A stretch of DNA of 15,837 bases from positions 871,671-887,507 of the forward strand of contig MU646365.1 in the NCBI GenBank assembly GCA_026770585.1, written 5' to 3'. The translations under genes and the position numbers were made by a program. This DNA comes from Baffinella frigidus (Eukaryota > Cryptophyceae > Cryptomonadales > Baffinellaceae). Positions 1 through 5,261 of the stretch are shown one piece after another (within the stretch, counting starts at the first letter, position 1; every line of letters starts with the position of its first letter). The notes under the pieces were generated by a model. The model saw only the letters and a program-made list of their open reading frames with translations, made no database searches and had not been told where the DNA came from.

Positions 1-112
1 CTCTCCCTCTCTCTCTCCCCCCCCCTCTCTATCTCTCACTCCCTCTCCCTCTTGCTCCCTCTCTCTCCCCCTCGCTCGCGCGGACCCGTCTCGCGGTCGC
101 GAATCAACCCTT
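1..112. repeat. CT-rich low-complexity tract at window edge
   Basis: The first 75 bases are almost pure C and T, mainly CTCTCC and CTCTCT. About 37 GC-rich bases follow, including TCGCGGTCGCGA, just before the telomere-like array. No reading frame is supported. The true chromosome end, if near, is not shown, because the window does not open in telomere repeats. Confidence 0.8.
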
Positions 113-114
113 TG

Positions 115-170
115 CCCTAAACCCTAAACCCTAAACCCTAAACCCTAAACCCTAAACCCTAAACCCTAAA
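115..170. repeat. Telomere-type (CCCTAAA)8 array
   Basis: There are eight uninterrupted CCCTAAA units, the complement of the TTTAGGG telomere repeat known from plants and many algae and protists. The C-rich strand reads left to right, the orientation expected when the chromosome end lies to the left. The array is short and has unique sequence on both sides, so it is interstitial or subtelomeric in this window. Confidence 0.95.
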
Positions 171-343
171 CCCCAAGCGCTGGAACCCAGGCGGGTGGGA
201 GTCAAAGCGTGAACTAAAGCGTGTTGTCTCAAGCTGTGTCGAGGCTTAGATAAATACCACCCTTAAGATAGCACAAAACGGTATTTAGAATTCAATCTGG
301 TCTTTGCATTAAATCTGAGCGTGTGGTTGTGCGGTGGGTGAAG
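171..343. other. Spacer with element remnant, no gene
   Basis: No open frame is supported here. It contains GGCGGGTGGGAG near 189-200, which resembles the start of the acidic exon-like islands at 4868 and 5718 (both reading GWE). An AT-rich piece around 245-290 contains CCCTTAAGATAGCA, a motif shared with the inverted-repeat element at 3941-4070, so it may be an element remnant. Confidence 0.4.
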
Positions 344-364
344 GCGCTTCTGGTCGTGGGTGTC
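344..364 (+). other. Possible exon remnant (ALLVVGV)
   Basis: After AAG at 341-343, the bases read GCG CTT CTG GTC GTG GGT GTC and then a stop at the start of the heptamer array. This matches the island at 477-509 at 15 of 21 positions, and most differences are transitions. It looks like a duplicated short exon that has lost its 3' edge. The match is short, so confidence is low. Confidence 0.25.
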
Positions 365-473
365 TAAACCCTGAACCCTGAACCCTGAACCCTGAACCCT
401 AGACCCTAGACCCTAAACCCTGAACCCTAACCTCAAACCCTAAACCCTAAACCCTAAACCCAAAAACCTAAAC
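361..473. repeat. Degenerate CCCTRAA heptamer tract
   Basis: Telomere-like heptamers run mainly as CCCTGAA, with CCCTAGA, CCTCAAA and CCCTAAA variants. Unlike the array at 626-891, this tract has length changes between units. It separates two related exon-like islands and could be an intron if those islands are exons. Confidence 0.85.
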
Positions 474-476
474 CAG

Positions 477-509
477 GTACTTCTGGTTATGGGCGCCGAC
501 CCGCAAGCG
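477..509 (+). other. Candidate micro-exon (VLLVMGADPQA)
   Basis: These 33 bases read VLLVMGADPQA without a stop. They are preceded by AACCAG (AG at 475-476) and followed by GT at 510-511. Third positions are mostly G or C, unlike the surrounding CCCTAAA repeats. If real, it is a phase-0 exon in a gene with telomere-like introns. It has a duplicate at 344-364. The product is not recognised. Confidence 0.3.
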
Positions 510-625
510 GTCATCCCCTCCCCCCTGAACCCATGAACCCTAAACACTAAATCCTCAACCATCAAACCCTAAACCATAAACCTAAACCATCCCCCCTCCT
601 CCTGCAAATCTAGCCGAACTCCAAA

Positions 626-627
626 CC

Positions 628-680
<53 letters not shown>

Positions 681-891
681 ACCCTGTACCCTGAGCCCTG
701 AACCCTGTACCCTGTACCCTGAACCCTGTACCCTGAACCCTGTACCCTGTACCCTGAACCATGTACCCTGAACCCTGAACCCTGTACCCTGAACCCTGTA
801 CCCTGAATCATGTACCCTGAACCCTGAACCCTGAACCCTGAACCCTGAACCCTGAACCCTGAACCCTGAACCCTGAACCCTGAACCCTGAA
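626..891. repeat. 38-unit in-register heptamer array
   Basis: The array starts with eight CCCTCAA units (626-681). About 30 units follow that are CCCTGTA or CCCTGAA, with a few single variants such as CCCTGAG, CCATGTA and TCATGTA. The 7-base register holds from first to last unit with no insertion or deletion. Long open frames read through it on the - strand (VQGSGFR-type repeats) only because the units lack stops, so they are not genes. Confidence 0.95.
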
Positions 892-902
892 TCACAAACC
901 AG

Positions 903-968
903 GTGGACTCCAAGAACATGAAGGCGATCAACCTGGCAAACTCCAAGGAGAGCAACGCGGCGACACAG
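903..968 (+). other. Candidate exon, 22 codons, in heptamer repeats
   Basis: The island is exactly 66 bases. ACCAG precedes it (AG at 901-902) and GT follows (969-970). It reads as one open frame starting VDSKNMKAIN and ending SNAATQ. Codons end mostly in G or C (GTG GAC TCC AAG AAC ATG AAG), a clear coding signature against CCCTGAA repeats on the left and CCCTAAA repeats on the right. This is an internal phase-0 exon of an unrecognised protein, or a relic of one. Neither a start nor a neighbouring exon can be joined with certainty. Confidence 0.5.
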
Positions 969-1017
969 GTCCAAACCCTAAACCCTGAACCCTGAACTCT
1001 AACCCCTAAAACCTGAA

Positions 1018-1076
1018 ACCCAAAAACCAAACACCAAAATCTAAAAACCCAAACCCTAAACCCTAAACCCTAAACC
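1018..1076. repeat. Telomere-like CCCTAAA tract
   Basis: Imperfect C/A-rich units grade into about four good CCCTAAA units (1050-1076). The tract lies between the exon-like island at 903-968 and the first copy of the tandem exon-like family at 1099. Confidence 0.8.
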
Positions 1077-1098
1077 CCATCCCCTACACCTCAAACAG

Positions 1099-1247
1099 AC
1101 GCTGATGCACACGGCCACGATCTCATAGGAAAACAGTTTTAATTTAAAACTTTCTGGCAATGAAATTTACCACACATAATGATTTTTACTAGTAATATTT
1201 CCTATGAGATCCGCGGCACGCTCCCGACAGAGCTTCCTTCGGGGCCT
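1099..1247 (+). pseudogene. Exon-like repeat copy 1, split by an insertion
   Basis: After ACAG at 1095-1098 the sequence follows the family best seen at 1642-1722: ACGCTGATGCACACGGCCAC, then an 87-base insertion (1122-1208), then CCGCGGCACGCTCCCGAC. The 3' end diverges into CCTAATAACCCC and no donor GT is left. As coding sequence this copy is dead. It shows that a mobile element landed in the repeat. Confidence 0.55.
1122..1208. mobile_element. 87-bp MITE-like element (CTCATAGGAAA ends)
   Basis: The element begins CTCATAGGAAA and ends TTTCCTATGAG, an 11-base perfect terminal inverted repeat. Its interior is AT-rich. It is flanked by AT on both sides (1120-1121 and 1209-1210). The same host sequence without the element (CACGATCCGCGG) occurs at 1455-1466, 1660-1671 and 1922-1933, which defines both boundaries. 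It has no coding capacity, so it must have been moved by another source of transposase. A two-base duplication would suit several cut-and-paste groups; I do not assign one. Confidence 0.8.
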
Positions 1248-1437
1248 AATAACCCCTGAATCATAAACACTCAGCCCTAAAACGTAACCCCTAACCCCTC
1301 AACCCTAACCCTAGACTTCTTCTTCTTCTTTATTACTCTCAAGCCTGCAGATGAGTGATCCAAACGTCTATGCGCCTTAATTAAGACAAGCCCGCCTCGG
1401 TAAAGAGGCAGTTCTCAAACCCTAAACCTCCACACAG

Positions 1438-1500
1438 GCGCTGCTCCACACGGCCACGATCCGCGGCACGCTCCCAACCGAGCGTCCTTCGCAGCCTACC
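1438..1500 (+). pseudogene. Exon-like repeat copy 2, degraded 3' end
   Basis: Following ACACAG, the sequence GCGCTGCTCCACACGGCCAC and onward matches the 1642-1722 copy through the ACGCTCCC segment. It diverges after GAGCGTCCTTC, and no donor site follows. The intact CACGATCCGCGG in this copy serves as the empty site for the insertion in copy 1. Confidence 0.5.
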
Positions 1501-1504
1501 CCCT

Positions 1505-1609
1505 GCTTTCCTATCAAGGGTTCTATGAGTTTTCGGGGTTCTATGAGTTTTCCTGTGGTTTTTCCTAGGAGTTTTCCTATGGATTTTCCTGGAAGTTTTC
1601 CTATGAGGG
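1505..1609. repeat. 12-bp minisatellite (CTATGAGTTTTC)
   Basis: About seven imperfect 12-base units follow the pattern CTATGAGTTTTC, including CTGTGGTTTTTC, CTAGGAGTTTTC and CTATGGATTTTC. The unit shares CTATGAG and TTTTCC with the ends of the 87-bp element at 1122-1208, so it may derive from that element. An array of the opposite orientation lies at 2032-2113. Confidence 0.7.
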
Positions 1610-1641
1610 TATCATAAACCCTAAGTCCGAACCCGAAACAG

Positions 1642-1722
1642 GCGCTGCTGCACACGGCGACGATCCGCGGCACGCTCCCGACCGATCTTCCGGCGTTCGC
1701 CCCCTCCGCCCAGCCAAACCAG
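1642..1722 (+). other. Candidate exon, 27 codons, best copy of tandem family
   Basis: This is the cleanest of five related + strand copies. AAACAG precedes it (AG at 1640-1641) and GTATCT follows at 1723. The 81 bases read in phase 0 as ALLHTATIRGTLPTDLPAFA followed by PSAQPNQ. Codon third positions are strongly G/C (GCG CTG CTG CAC ACG GCG). The acceptor and donor dinucleotides recur in related copies, which supports an exon origin. The protein family is not recognised. It may be a live exon with dead duplicates, one of several alternative exons, or entirely relic. Confidence 0.5.
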
Positions 1723-1917
1723 GTATCTTATATGTCTTGCGTAGGGGGGTTGTACCGGGGCGTTTTAGCTGTGGTACCGTGTGCGGTGTTGGACACACCC
1801 AGTTTGATCCTACGACCGACTTGGAACCACAAGCGTCTTTCTCAGATTCGTACCGCGAGTCGGCCACTTTTGGAGAAACGTCGTACAAATCCTCATAAAA
1901 TTGACTTTGGGATAAAG
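1723..1917. other. Spacer between exon-like copies 3 and 4
   Basis: This is about 195 bases of mixed sequence with no telomere-like repeats and no supported gene. If the flanking copies are exons of one gene it would be an intron. It starts GTATCTTATATG, but no good polypyrimidine tract precedes copy 4, whose 5' edge is damaged. Confidence 0.35.
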
Positions 1918-1985
1918 CCACCACGATCCGCGGCACGCTCCCGACCGAGCTTCCGGCCTTCGCCCCCTCCGCCCAGCCAATCCAG
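1918..1985 (+). pseudogene. Exon-like repeat copy 4, 5'-truncated
   Basis: From about 1923 the frame reads TIRGTLPTELPAFAPSAQPIQ in two parts (TIRGTLPTEL, then PAFAPSAQPIQ) and ends in CAG at 1983-1985 followed by GTGTCTTC, a plausible donor. The upstream part, with the AG acceptor and ALLHTA, is missing or replaced. It differs from copy 3 by a few substitutions in coding frame. Confidence 0.45.
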
Positions 1986-2031
1986 GTGTCTTCATCACTC
2001 CTGGGAGACCACATAAAAAAACATACACAAC

Positions 2032-2113
2032 ATATGGAAAATCCTGGGGAAACACATAGGAAACCTCCTAGGAAACGCCGTAGGGAAACTCATAGAAACC
2101 TCTATTGGAAAGC
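2032..2113. repeat. 12-bp minisatellite, inverted relative to 1505-1609
   Basis: About seven 12-base units of the form TAGGAAACNNNN run from CATATGGAAAATCC to ATTGGAAAGC. They are the complement-orientation counterpart of the CTATGAGTTTTC array. The array sits directly upstream of exon-like copy 5 and replaces its 5' half. Confidence 0.6.
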
Positions 2114-2116
2114 TCT

Positions 2117-2160
2117 CTACCGAGTTTCCGGCGTTCGCCCGCTCCGCCCAGCCTGGCCAG
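2117..2160 (+). pseudogene. Exon-like repeat copy 5, 3' half only
   Basis: The segment ACCGAGTTTCCGGCGTTCGC through GCCTGGCCAG matches the end of the 1642-1722 copy (AFARSAQPGQ) and is followed by GTGCCTTCCC, keeping the donor GT. The 5' half is absent, replaced by the minisatellite. Confidence 0.45.
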
Positions 2161-2182
2161 GTGCCTTCCCACACAGAGTTAA

Positions 2183-2317
2183 TTTCGGATTAAGACAGAA
2201 TCTGTCCCGCTATCTTAGGCTCCCCACGCGGAAGGTAAGCGTGTATATGCTATTTTAGGTATAAAATGATGCCATCTTACGCCTTGCTATGTGGACAGAT
2301 TCTGGTCTGTTCCGAGA
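2183..2317. mobile_element. Family F MITE-like element, copy 1 (135 bp)
   Basis: The element begins TTTCGGATTAAGACAGAATC and ends with GGACAGATTCTGGTCTGTTC then CGAGA, imperfect inverted ends of about 25 bases. A second 135-base copy lies at 6991-7125 in the same orientation with most positions identical. There is no coding capacity. Internal GCTATCTTAGGC and ATCTTACGCC motifs recur in the elements at 3941-4070 and 245-290, suggesting a wider family. Confidence 0.75.
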
Positions 2318-2749
2318 TGAGAGTGCTTCGAAGGAGATTTCGACCGAAAATCCGGCCGAAATATCGGTTCAATAAAACGTCCGTGTACCAGTACTCCAAA
2401 ACTTGGTATCACGAAACAAAATGAACCGTTCTGCGAAGCCCGCTGCGTGGGTAGGAAAACTCGCGTAGGAATCTTCTCGAAACTGCTCGAATTCTACGGT
2501 CTGCCCCTGAAGCCTCTCTCTCCATGCCAGATTGGAGGTGGGTGTTGATTTTTTTAAAACACACCTGATGGGGTTCTTTGACTTTTGAAAACCACTGCCT
2601 TGAGGGGAAATTGACTTTTGGCAACACCTTCCACGAATCTGGCGTGGCTCTCTTCGCAGAAACGTGAAACGTTGCGTATAAAAACCATTCACGGAGTTGA
2701 CAACCCTGAAGCCTTTCTCTTGTCCTGACGCCTCTCTCTCTCTTCGCAG
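2318..2749. other. Gene-poor spacer with two acceptor-like tracts
   Basis: No gene is supported. The segment includes ATTGACTTTTGGCAACACC (about 2609), related to the 34-bp tandem repeat at 8057-8156. It also holds two related pyrimidine-rich stretches starting CCCTGAAGCCT (2506 and 2704). The second runs CCTCTCTCTCTCTTCGCAG straight into the exon-like segment at 2750. Reverse-strand open frames here show no family features. Confidence 0.4.
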
Positions 2750-2883
2750 GCGGCGCCGCAGGGGCGGCCCCTCGGAGGGGGGGGGGGCGTGGCGTCCGCG
2801 GTCGGGCTGGCAGCAAAGGCGCGCCTCGGGTCAGCGGTTGCGCGCGCGAAGCCTGCACAGCCTGCGGAGCCTGTGGTGCTCAG
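2750..2883 (+). other. Candidate exon, 44 codons, Ala/Gly/Val-rich
   Basis: A strong acceptor (CCTCTCTCTCTCTTCGCAG, AG at 2748-2749) opens a frame that starts in phase 0 with AAPQGRPLGGGGG. It continues VASAVGLAAKARLGSAVARA then KPAQPAEPVVL, and ends CTCAG at 2883 followed by GTCAGTGAG. That donor fits the usual consensus well. Parts of this island recur in the TTAGGG-rich stretch to about 3920. The composition could fit a transit peptide or linker, but no function is evident. This is one of the best splice-flanked segments in the window. Confidence 0.5.
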
Positions 2884-2939
2884 GTCAGTGAGAGGTTATG
2901 GGTTGGGGGACGGATCGTGCGTGGCCGTGTGCAAGCAGC

Positions 2940-3140
2940 GCCTGTCAAGTGTTGGGGGTTGGGGTTTGGCTGTTGGGGTTTGGGGGTTAGGGTGCGGGCA
3001 GATTAGGGTCCCGGCTGTCCCGGCTGCGGCCCCTGTGGTGCCCAGGTCAGTGGATAACCCCTGAACCCTTGATAGGTGCTTTGGGTGAGGGGTGGGGGGT
3101 GAGGGTTAGGGGCTAGCGCGAAGGCTGTCCCGGCTGCGGA
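2940..3140. repeat. G-rich TTAGGG-type spacer with exon-like fragment
   Basis: The spacer is rich in TTGGGG, GGGTTAGGG and related motifs, the opposite strand sense from the CCCTAAA tracts at 115-1076. It contains GGCTGTCCCGGCTGCGG (3014-3030 and again 3124-3140). The first is followed by CCCCTGTGGTGCCCAG and GTCAGTGG, a decayed copy of the 3' end of the 2750-2883 island. Confidence 0.65.
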
Positions 3141-3270
3141 AGAGAGATTGGTAATTTATTGCCAAACAACCAGCGTCAGCGCCGCACATGCCTTCCGCAT
3201 TGTGCCACTTACTGTACCCCGTGTCGGCCACTCATACGAGCATTTTCCGGATGGATTCTCACTCCACCTC
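3141..3270 (+). repeat. 130-bp dispersed repeat, inverted copy at 10321-10450
   Basis: The segment AGAGAGATTGGTAATTTATT through TTCTCACTCCACCTC matches the reverse complement of 10321-10450 with few differences. It interrupts a GGCTGTCCCGGCTGCGG / CCTGTGGTGCTGCAG unit, because the two halves of that unit lie at about 3124-3140 and 3287-3301. In the 10 kb copy this repeat continues directly into sequence found here only at 4219-4375. Confidence 0.8.
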
Positions 3271-3610
3271 ACACCCGGGTGCGGAACCTGTGGTGCTGCA
3301 GAGGTGCGTTCGGCGTTCGTGGTTGAGACGGTTGGGGTGTAGGGGTGGGGTGGTGGGGTTTAGGCGGTTTGGGTTGAGGTGTTAGGGTTAGGGTTAGGGG
3401 TTAGGGGTTACAGGTTGGGGTTAGGGTTTACCCGGCACAGGCGCGCCAGGCCAGCGGTTGCGCGGGCGGGCGCCACGGCTGTCCCGGAGCCTGTGCAAAG
3501 GGCAGTCAATGACCCCCTCACCCCTGAACCCTTGATAAGCGCTTTGTTTTAGGGGTGAGGGTTAGGAGCTAGCGCAGGCGCGCGCCTCGGGTCAGCAGTT
3601 TAATGCCACA
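3271..3610. repeat. TTAGGG-type spacer with decayed exon-like copies
   Basis: G-rich telomere-like repeats (GTTAGGGTTAGGGTTAGGGG, about 3380-3408) surround fragments of the 2750-2883 island. These are CCTGTGGTGCTGCAG at 3287, GCGCGCCAGGCCAGCGGTTG at 3441 and GCGCGCCTCGGGTCAGCAG at 3580. The segment around GAACCCTTGATAAGCGCTTTG (3525-3545) repeats 3063-3083. It reads as a tandem array of about 450 bp that has decayed. Confidence 0.6.
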
Positions 3611-3756
3611 AGCTAACGCCAGCGGACCCCTTAGCCTACGGTAGGAACCCCCCCTCCTCCTACGACGTTTAAAACAAAAAGGTCTTTAAAAGTCGTAGGA
3701 GGGGGGCTCCTACCGTAGGCAATCCGTAGGCTCTAAGTACCTCGCTGGCGTTAGCT
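3611..3756. mobile_element. Foldback element with AGCTAACGCCAGCG ends
   Basis: The ends AGCTAACGCCAGCG (3611-3624) and CGCTGGCGTTAGCT (3743-3756) are perfect inverted repeats. The inner arms CCTACGGTAGGA...CCCCCTCCTCC also pair with GGAGGGGGGCTCCTACCGTAGG. The AT-rich centre is GTTTAAAACAAAAAGG. It interrupts the decayed exon-like array. No clear target duplication was seen. Confidence 0.7.
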
Positions 3757-3940
3757 TTTTGCATGAAGTTGTGCTGGCTGTCCCGGCTGCGCCTGTGGTG
3801 CTCGGGTCAGTGATGAGGTGGTTGTGGTTTAGGCGGTTGGGGTTTAGGGTGTAGGGTTACGGGACAGGATTCATTGGCCCACAGGGAATCCAATCAGGGA
3901 TGCGGAGCCTGTGGGACAGGCCAGTTAGGGAATTTCATAT
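3757..3940. repeat. Last decayed exon-like copies and G-rich repeats
   Basis: GGCTGTCCCGGCTGCGCCTG then TGGTGCTCGGGTCAGTGA (3776-3813) again matches the end of the 2750-2883 island, with the donor-like GTCAGTGA retained. TTAGGCGGTTGGGGTTTAGG follows, and then a weaker GATGCGGAGCCTGTGG at 3899. Confidence 0.5.
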
Positions 3941-4070
3941 GAATTCTGAATTATTTTTTTAAAAATGATGCTATCTTAGGGGTCATTGTGTGCTATTTTA
4001 AAGATACGTGAAGGCCAAGATGACAAAAAGGGGACCAATCATCCTTAAGATAGCATAAAATCAGAATCCA
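3941..4070. mobile_element. AT-rich inverted-repeat element related to family F
   Basis: The left part GAATTCTGAATTATTTTTTT then AAAAATGATGCTATCTTAGG pairs imperfectly with CCTTAAGATAGCATAAAATC then AGAATCC at 4043-4069. The ATGCTATCTTA motif is shared with family F at 2183 and 6991. There is no coding capacity. Confidence 0.55.
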
Positions 4071-4075
4071 TATTA

Positions 4076-4120
4076 GATTGGGGTGAGGGGTGAGGGTTAG
4101 GGTCTAGGGTTAGGGTGAAG
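4076..4120. repeat. Short TTAGGG-type tract
   Basis: GGGTGAGGGGTGAGGGTTAGGGTCTAGGGTTAGGG marks the right end of the G-rich telomere-like block in this part of the window. Confidence 0.75.
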
Positions 4121-4218
4121 GGCACAGGTCGCGACTGAGCAGAGGAAGGCTGCACCTTGGTGGCTGCTGCGATACCCTAACCTCCCGGACGTGTGTGAGC
4201 CTGCGCCTTTTTGGTCTA

Positions 4219-4389
4219 ACTCAAACACCCCACAAAGAACTCACCCTTTATCCCCTCTTCACGAGCCTCTGCACTGGAGCGCTCAATGCGATGCGAAAGC
4301 AAAAATGCTTTCTCCGCAGATCCTTTCTACGGAAGGACGTGTCGTTGGGCTATGTTAGGAGCATTTAAAACCTCAAGGACCTCAAGGAC
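4219..4389 (+). repeat. Dispersed repeat, second half, ending in family C element
   Basis: From ACTCAAACACCCCAC the sequence matches the reverse complement of about 10147-10320. The right part (4277-4389) is a family C element. It starts GAGCGCTCAATGCGATGCGA, runs through TGCTTTCTCCGCAGATCC and TTTCTACGGAAGGACG, and ends with AACCTCAAGGACCTCAAGGA. An open frame crosses it, but it is repeat-derived and not a gene. Confidence 0.75.
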
Positions 4390-4477
4390 GGAGGGTCCGG
4401 TGGAATGCGTCCTGGGCGTGTTGGTCCCAATGACGCTCTCTCCTCCCTGTGGTCCTCTTGGTGCGCCAATGACGGTC

Positions 4478-4735
4478 TCTCTCTCACACACACTCTCTCT
4501 TTTTCTCTCTCCCTCACACTCTCTCGCTCGCTCTCTCACACACACCCCTCTCTCACACACACCCCTTCCTCTGCAGCACGGAAAGACGTCTCTCTCTCTC
4601 TCGCACACTCATCAATCAATCTCAGACACACACTAGGCAACCAAGGTCTCTTTCTCTCACTGAGCGAGGGAGAGTCAGGCTCTCCCTCGCTCACTACTCA
4701 ACCAAGGTCTCGCTCACACAGACACAAGTTAACAA
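4478..4735. repeat. CT/CA-rich simple repeat with 14-bp-arm hairpin
   Basis: Long runs of CTCTCT and CACACA alternate. Inside is a perfect hairpin, TGAGCGAGGGAGAG (4661-4674) with CTCTCCCTCGCTCA (4680-4693). It is flanked by direct repeats CAACCAAGGTCT (4638-4649 and 4699-4710), as an inserted foldback would be. Open frames through the tract are low-complexity Ser/Leu/His translations. Confidence 0.8.
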
Positions 4736-4749
4736 ATCTCCCTCTCCTT

Positions 4750-4815
4750 CGGCTGCGCGGAAGCGCAAAGGCGGGAGGAGCAGGAAGAGCAGGAGGAGCA
4801 GGAGGAGGAAGACGG
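4750..4815 (+). pseudogene. Diverged copy of the acidic exon-like segment
   Basis: CTGCGCGGAAGCGCAAAGGC then GGGAGGAGCAGGAAGAGCAG matches CAGCGCGGAGGCGCAAGGGT then GGGAGGAGGAGGAGCAGG at 4870 onward. It reads AEAQRREEQEEQEEQEEED. The frame then runs into (CT)n at 4823, so this copy is truncated. Confidence 0.4.
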
Positions 4816-4867
4816 TCTCCATCTCTCTCTCTCTCTCTCTCTCTGGAATGTTGACAGACTCCTCGTG

Positions 4868-4998
4868 TGGCAGCGCGGAGGCGCAAGGGTGGGAGGAGGA
4901 GGAGCAGGAGGAGGAGGCAGGGGGGGAGGAAGCGTACGAGCCAGAGCCGTACGGAGGAACCGCAGAGGATCCTGATGCCGAGGGTCCTACCCTAAACC
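4868..4998 (+). other. Candidate exon, highly acidic Glu-rich
   Basis: The open frame reads GSAEAQGWEEEEQEEEAGG then EEAYEPEPYGGTAEDPDAEG, after which it meets GTCCTACCCTAAACC (possible donor GT at 4999-5000) and telomere-like repeats. The 5' edge is unclear, since there are AGs at several places in the upstream 20 bases. Similar GWE segments appear at 5718-5790 and in scraps near 189 and 5528, so this exon type has been duplicated. Acidic tails of this kind are common in many unrelated proteins and give no function. Confidence 0.4.
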
Positions 4999-5120
4999 CT
5001 GAACCCTGGACCCTGAACCCTGAACCCTGAAAGCTACCCCCTAAAAATCCTAACCCTAACCCTAAAAACTAAAAAACTCCATATAATCCCTAAACACTGA
5101 GAAGTAATCCCCAAACTTGT
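4999..5120. repeat. Telomere-like CCCTGAA/CCCTAAA tract
   Basis: CCCTAAA, CCCTGAA and CCCTGGA heptamers (5004-5030) grade into CCTAACCCTAACC and then A-rich degenerate sequence. C-rich strand orientation returns here after the G-rich block. Confidence 0.8.
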
Positions 5121-5160
5121 GAGCATCGGTCGGACAGGTGACGAGCTTCGGTGGTTCAAA
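5121..5160. repeat. 40-bp dispersed repeat (GAGCATCGGTCGGACAGGTG)
   Basis: GTGAGCATCGGTCGGACAGG then TGACGAGCTTCGGTGGTT recurs at 7921-7962, 8536-8577 and (variant) 9487-9518. Each copy holds two near-identical GAGCCTCGG boxes about 22 bases apart. Confidence 0.8.
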
Positions 5161-5186
5161 ACGCTCAACCCCAAACGCTATCCCAG

Positions 5187-5253
5187 GCGAGGAGGCGCCA
5201 GACGAGATGCACGCGGCGATCGCGCGCGCCCAGGCCCTCTACGCCTCCGGCAG
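5187..5253 (+). other. Candidate exon, 21 codons, with GC donor
   Basis: TATCCCAG (AG at 5185-5186) is followed by 67 bases that read, after two bases, EEAPDEMHAAIARAQALYAS then G and a split Arg codon. Every codon but one ends in G or C. The right edge is GGCAG followed by GCAAGCC. If spliced, this is a GC-AG intron, whose donors typically read AG/GCAAG. Telomere-like repeats follow. The product is not recognised. The helix-prone sequence is similar in composition to the other islands. Confidence 0.45.
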
Positions 5254-5261
5254 GCAAGCCC

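Noticed and set aside
1-170. True chromosome end at the left edge
   Set aside because: The window opens in CT-rich unique sequence, and only eight telomere units are present, so a terminal array is not shown.
671-1030. Reverse-strand frames rich in VQGSGFR
   Set aside because: They are translations of the 7-base repeat, which has no stop in several frames; no coding signal beyond the repeat.
2409-2858. 149-residue reverse-strand frame
   Set aside because: Arg/Pro/Ala-rich reading of GC-rich DNA; the + strand has better exon signals in the same place.
4286-4854. Overlapping + strand frames rich in Ser, Leu, His and Thr
   Set aside because: Translations of CT/CA simple repeats and a family C element.
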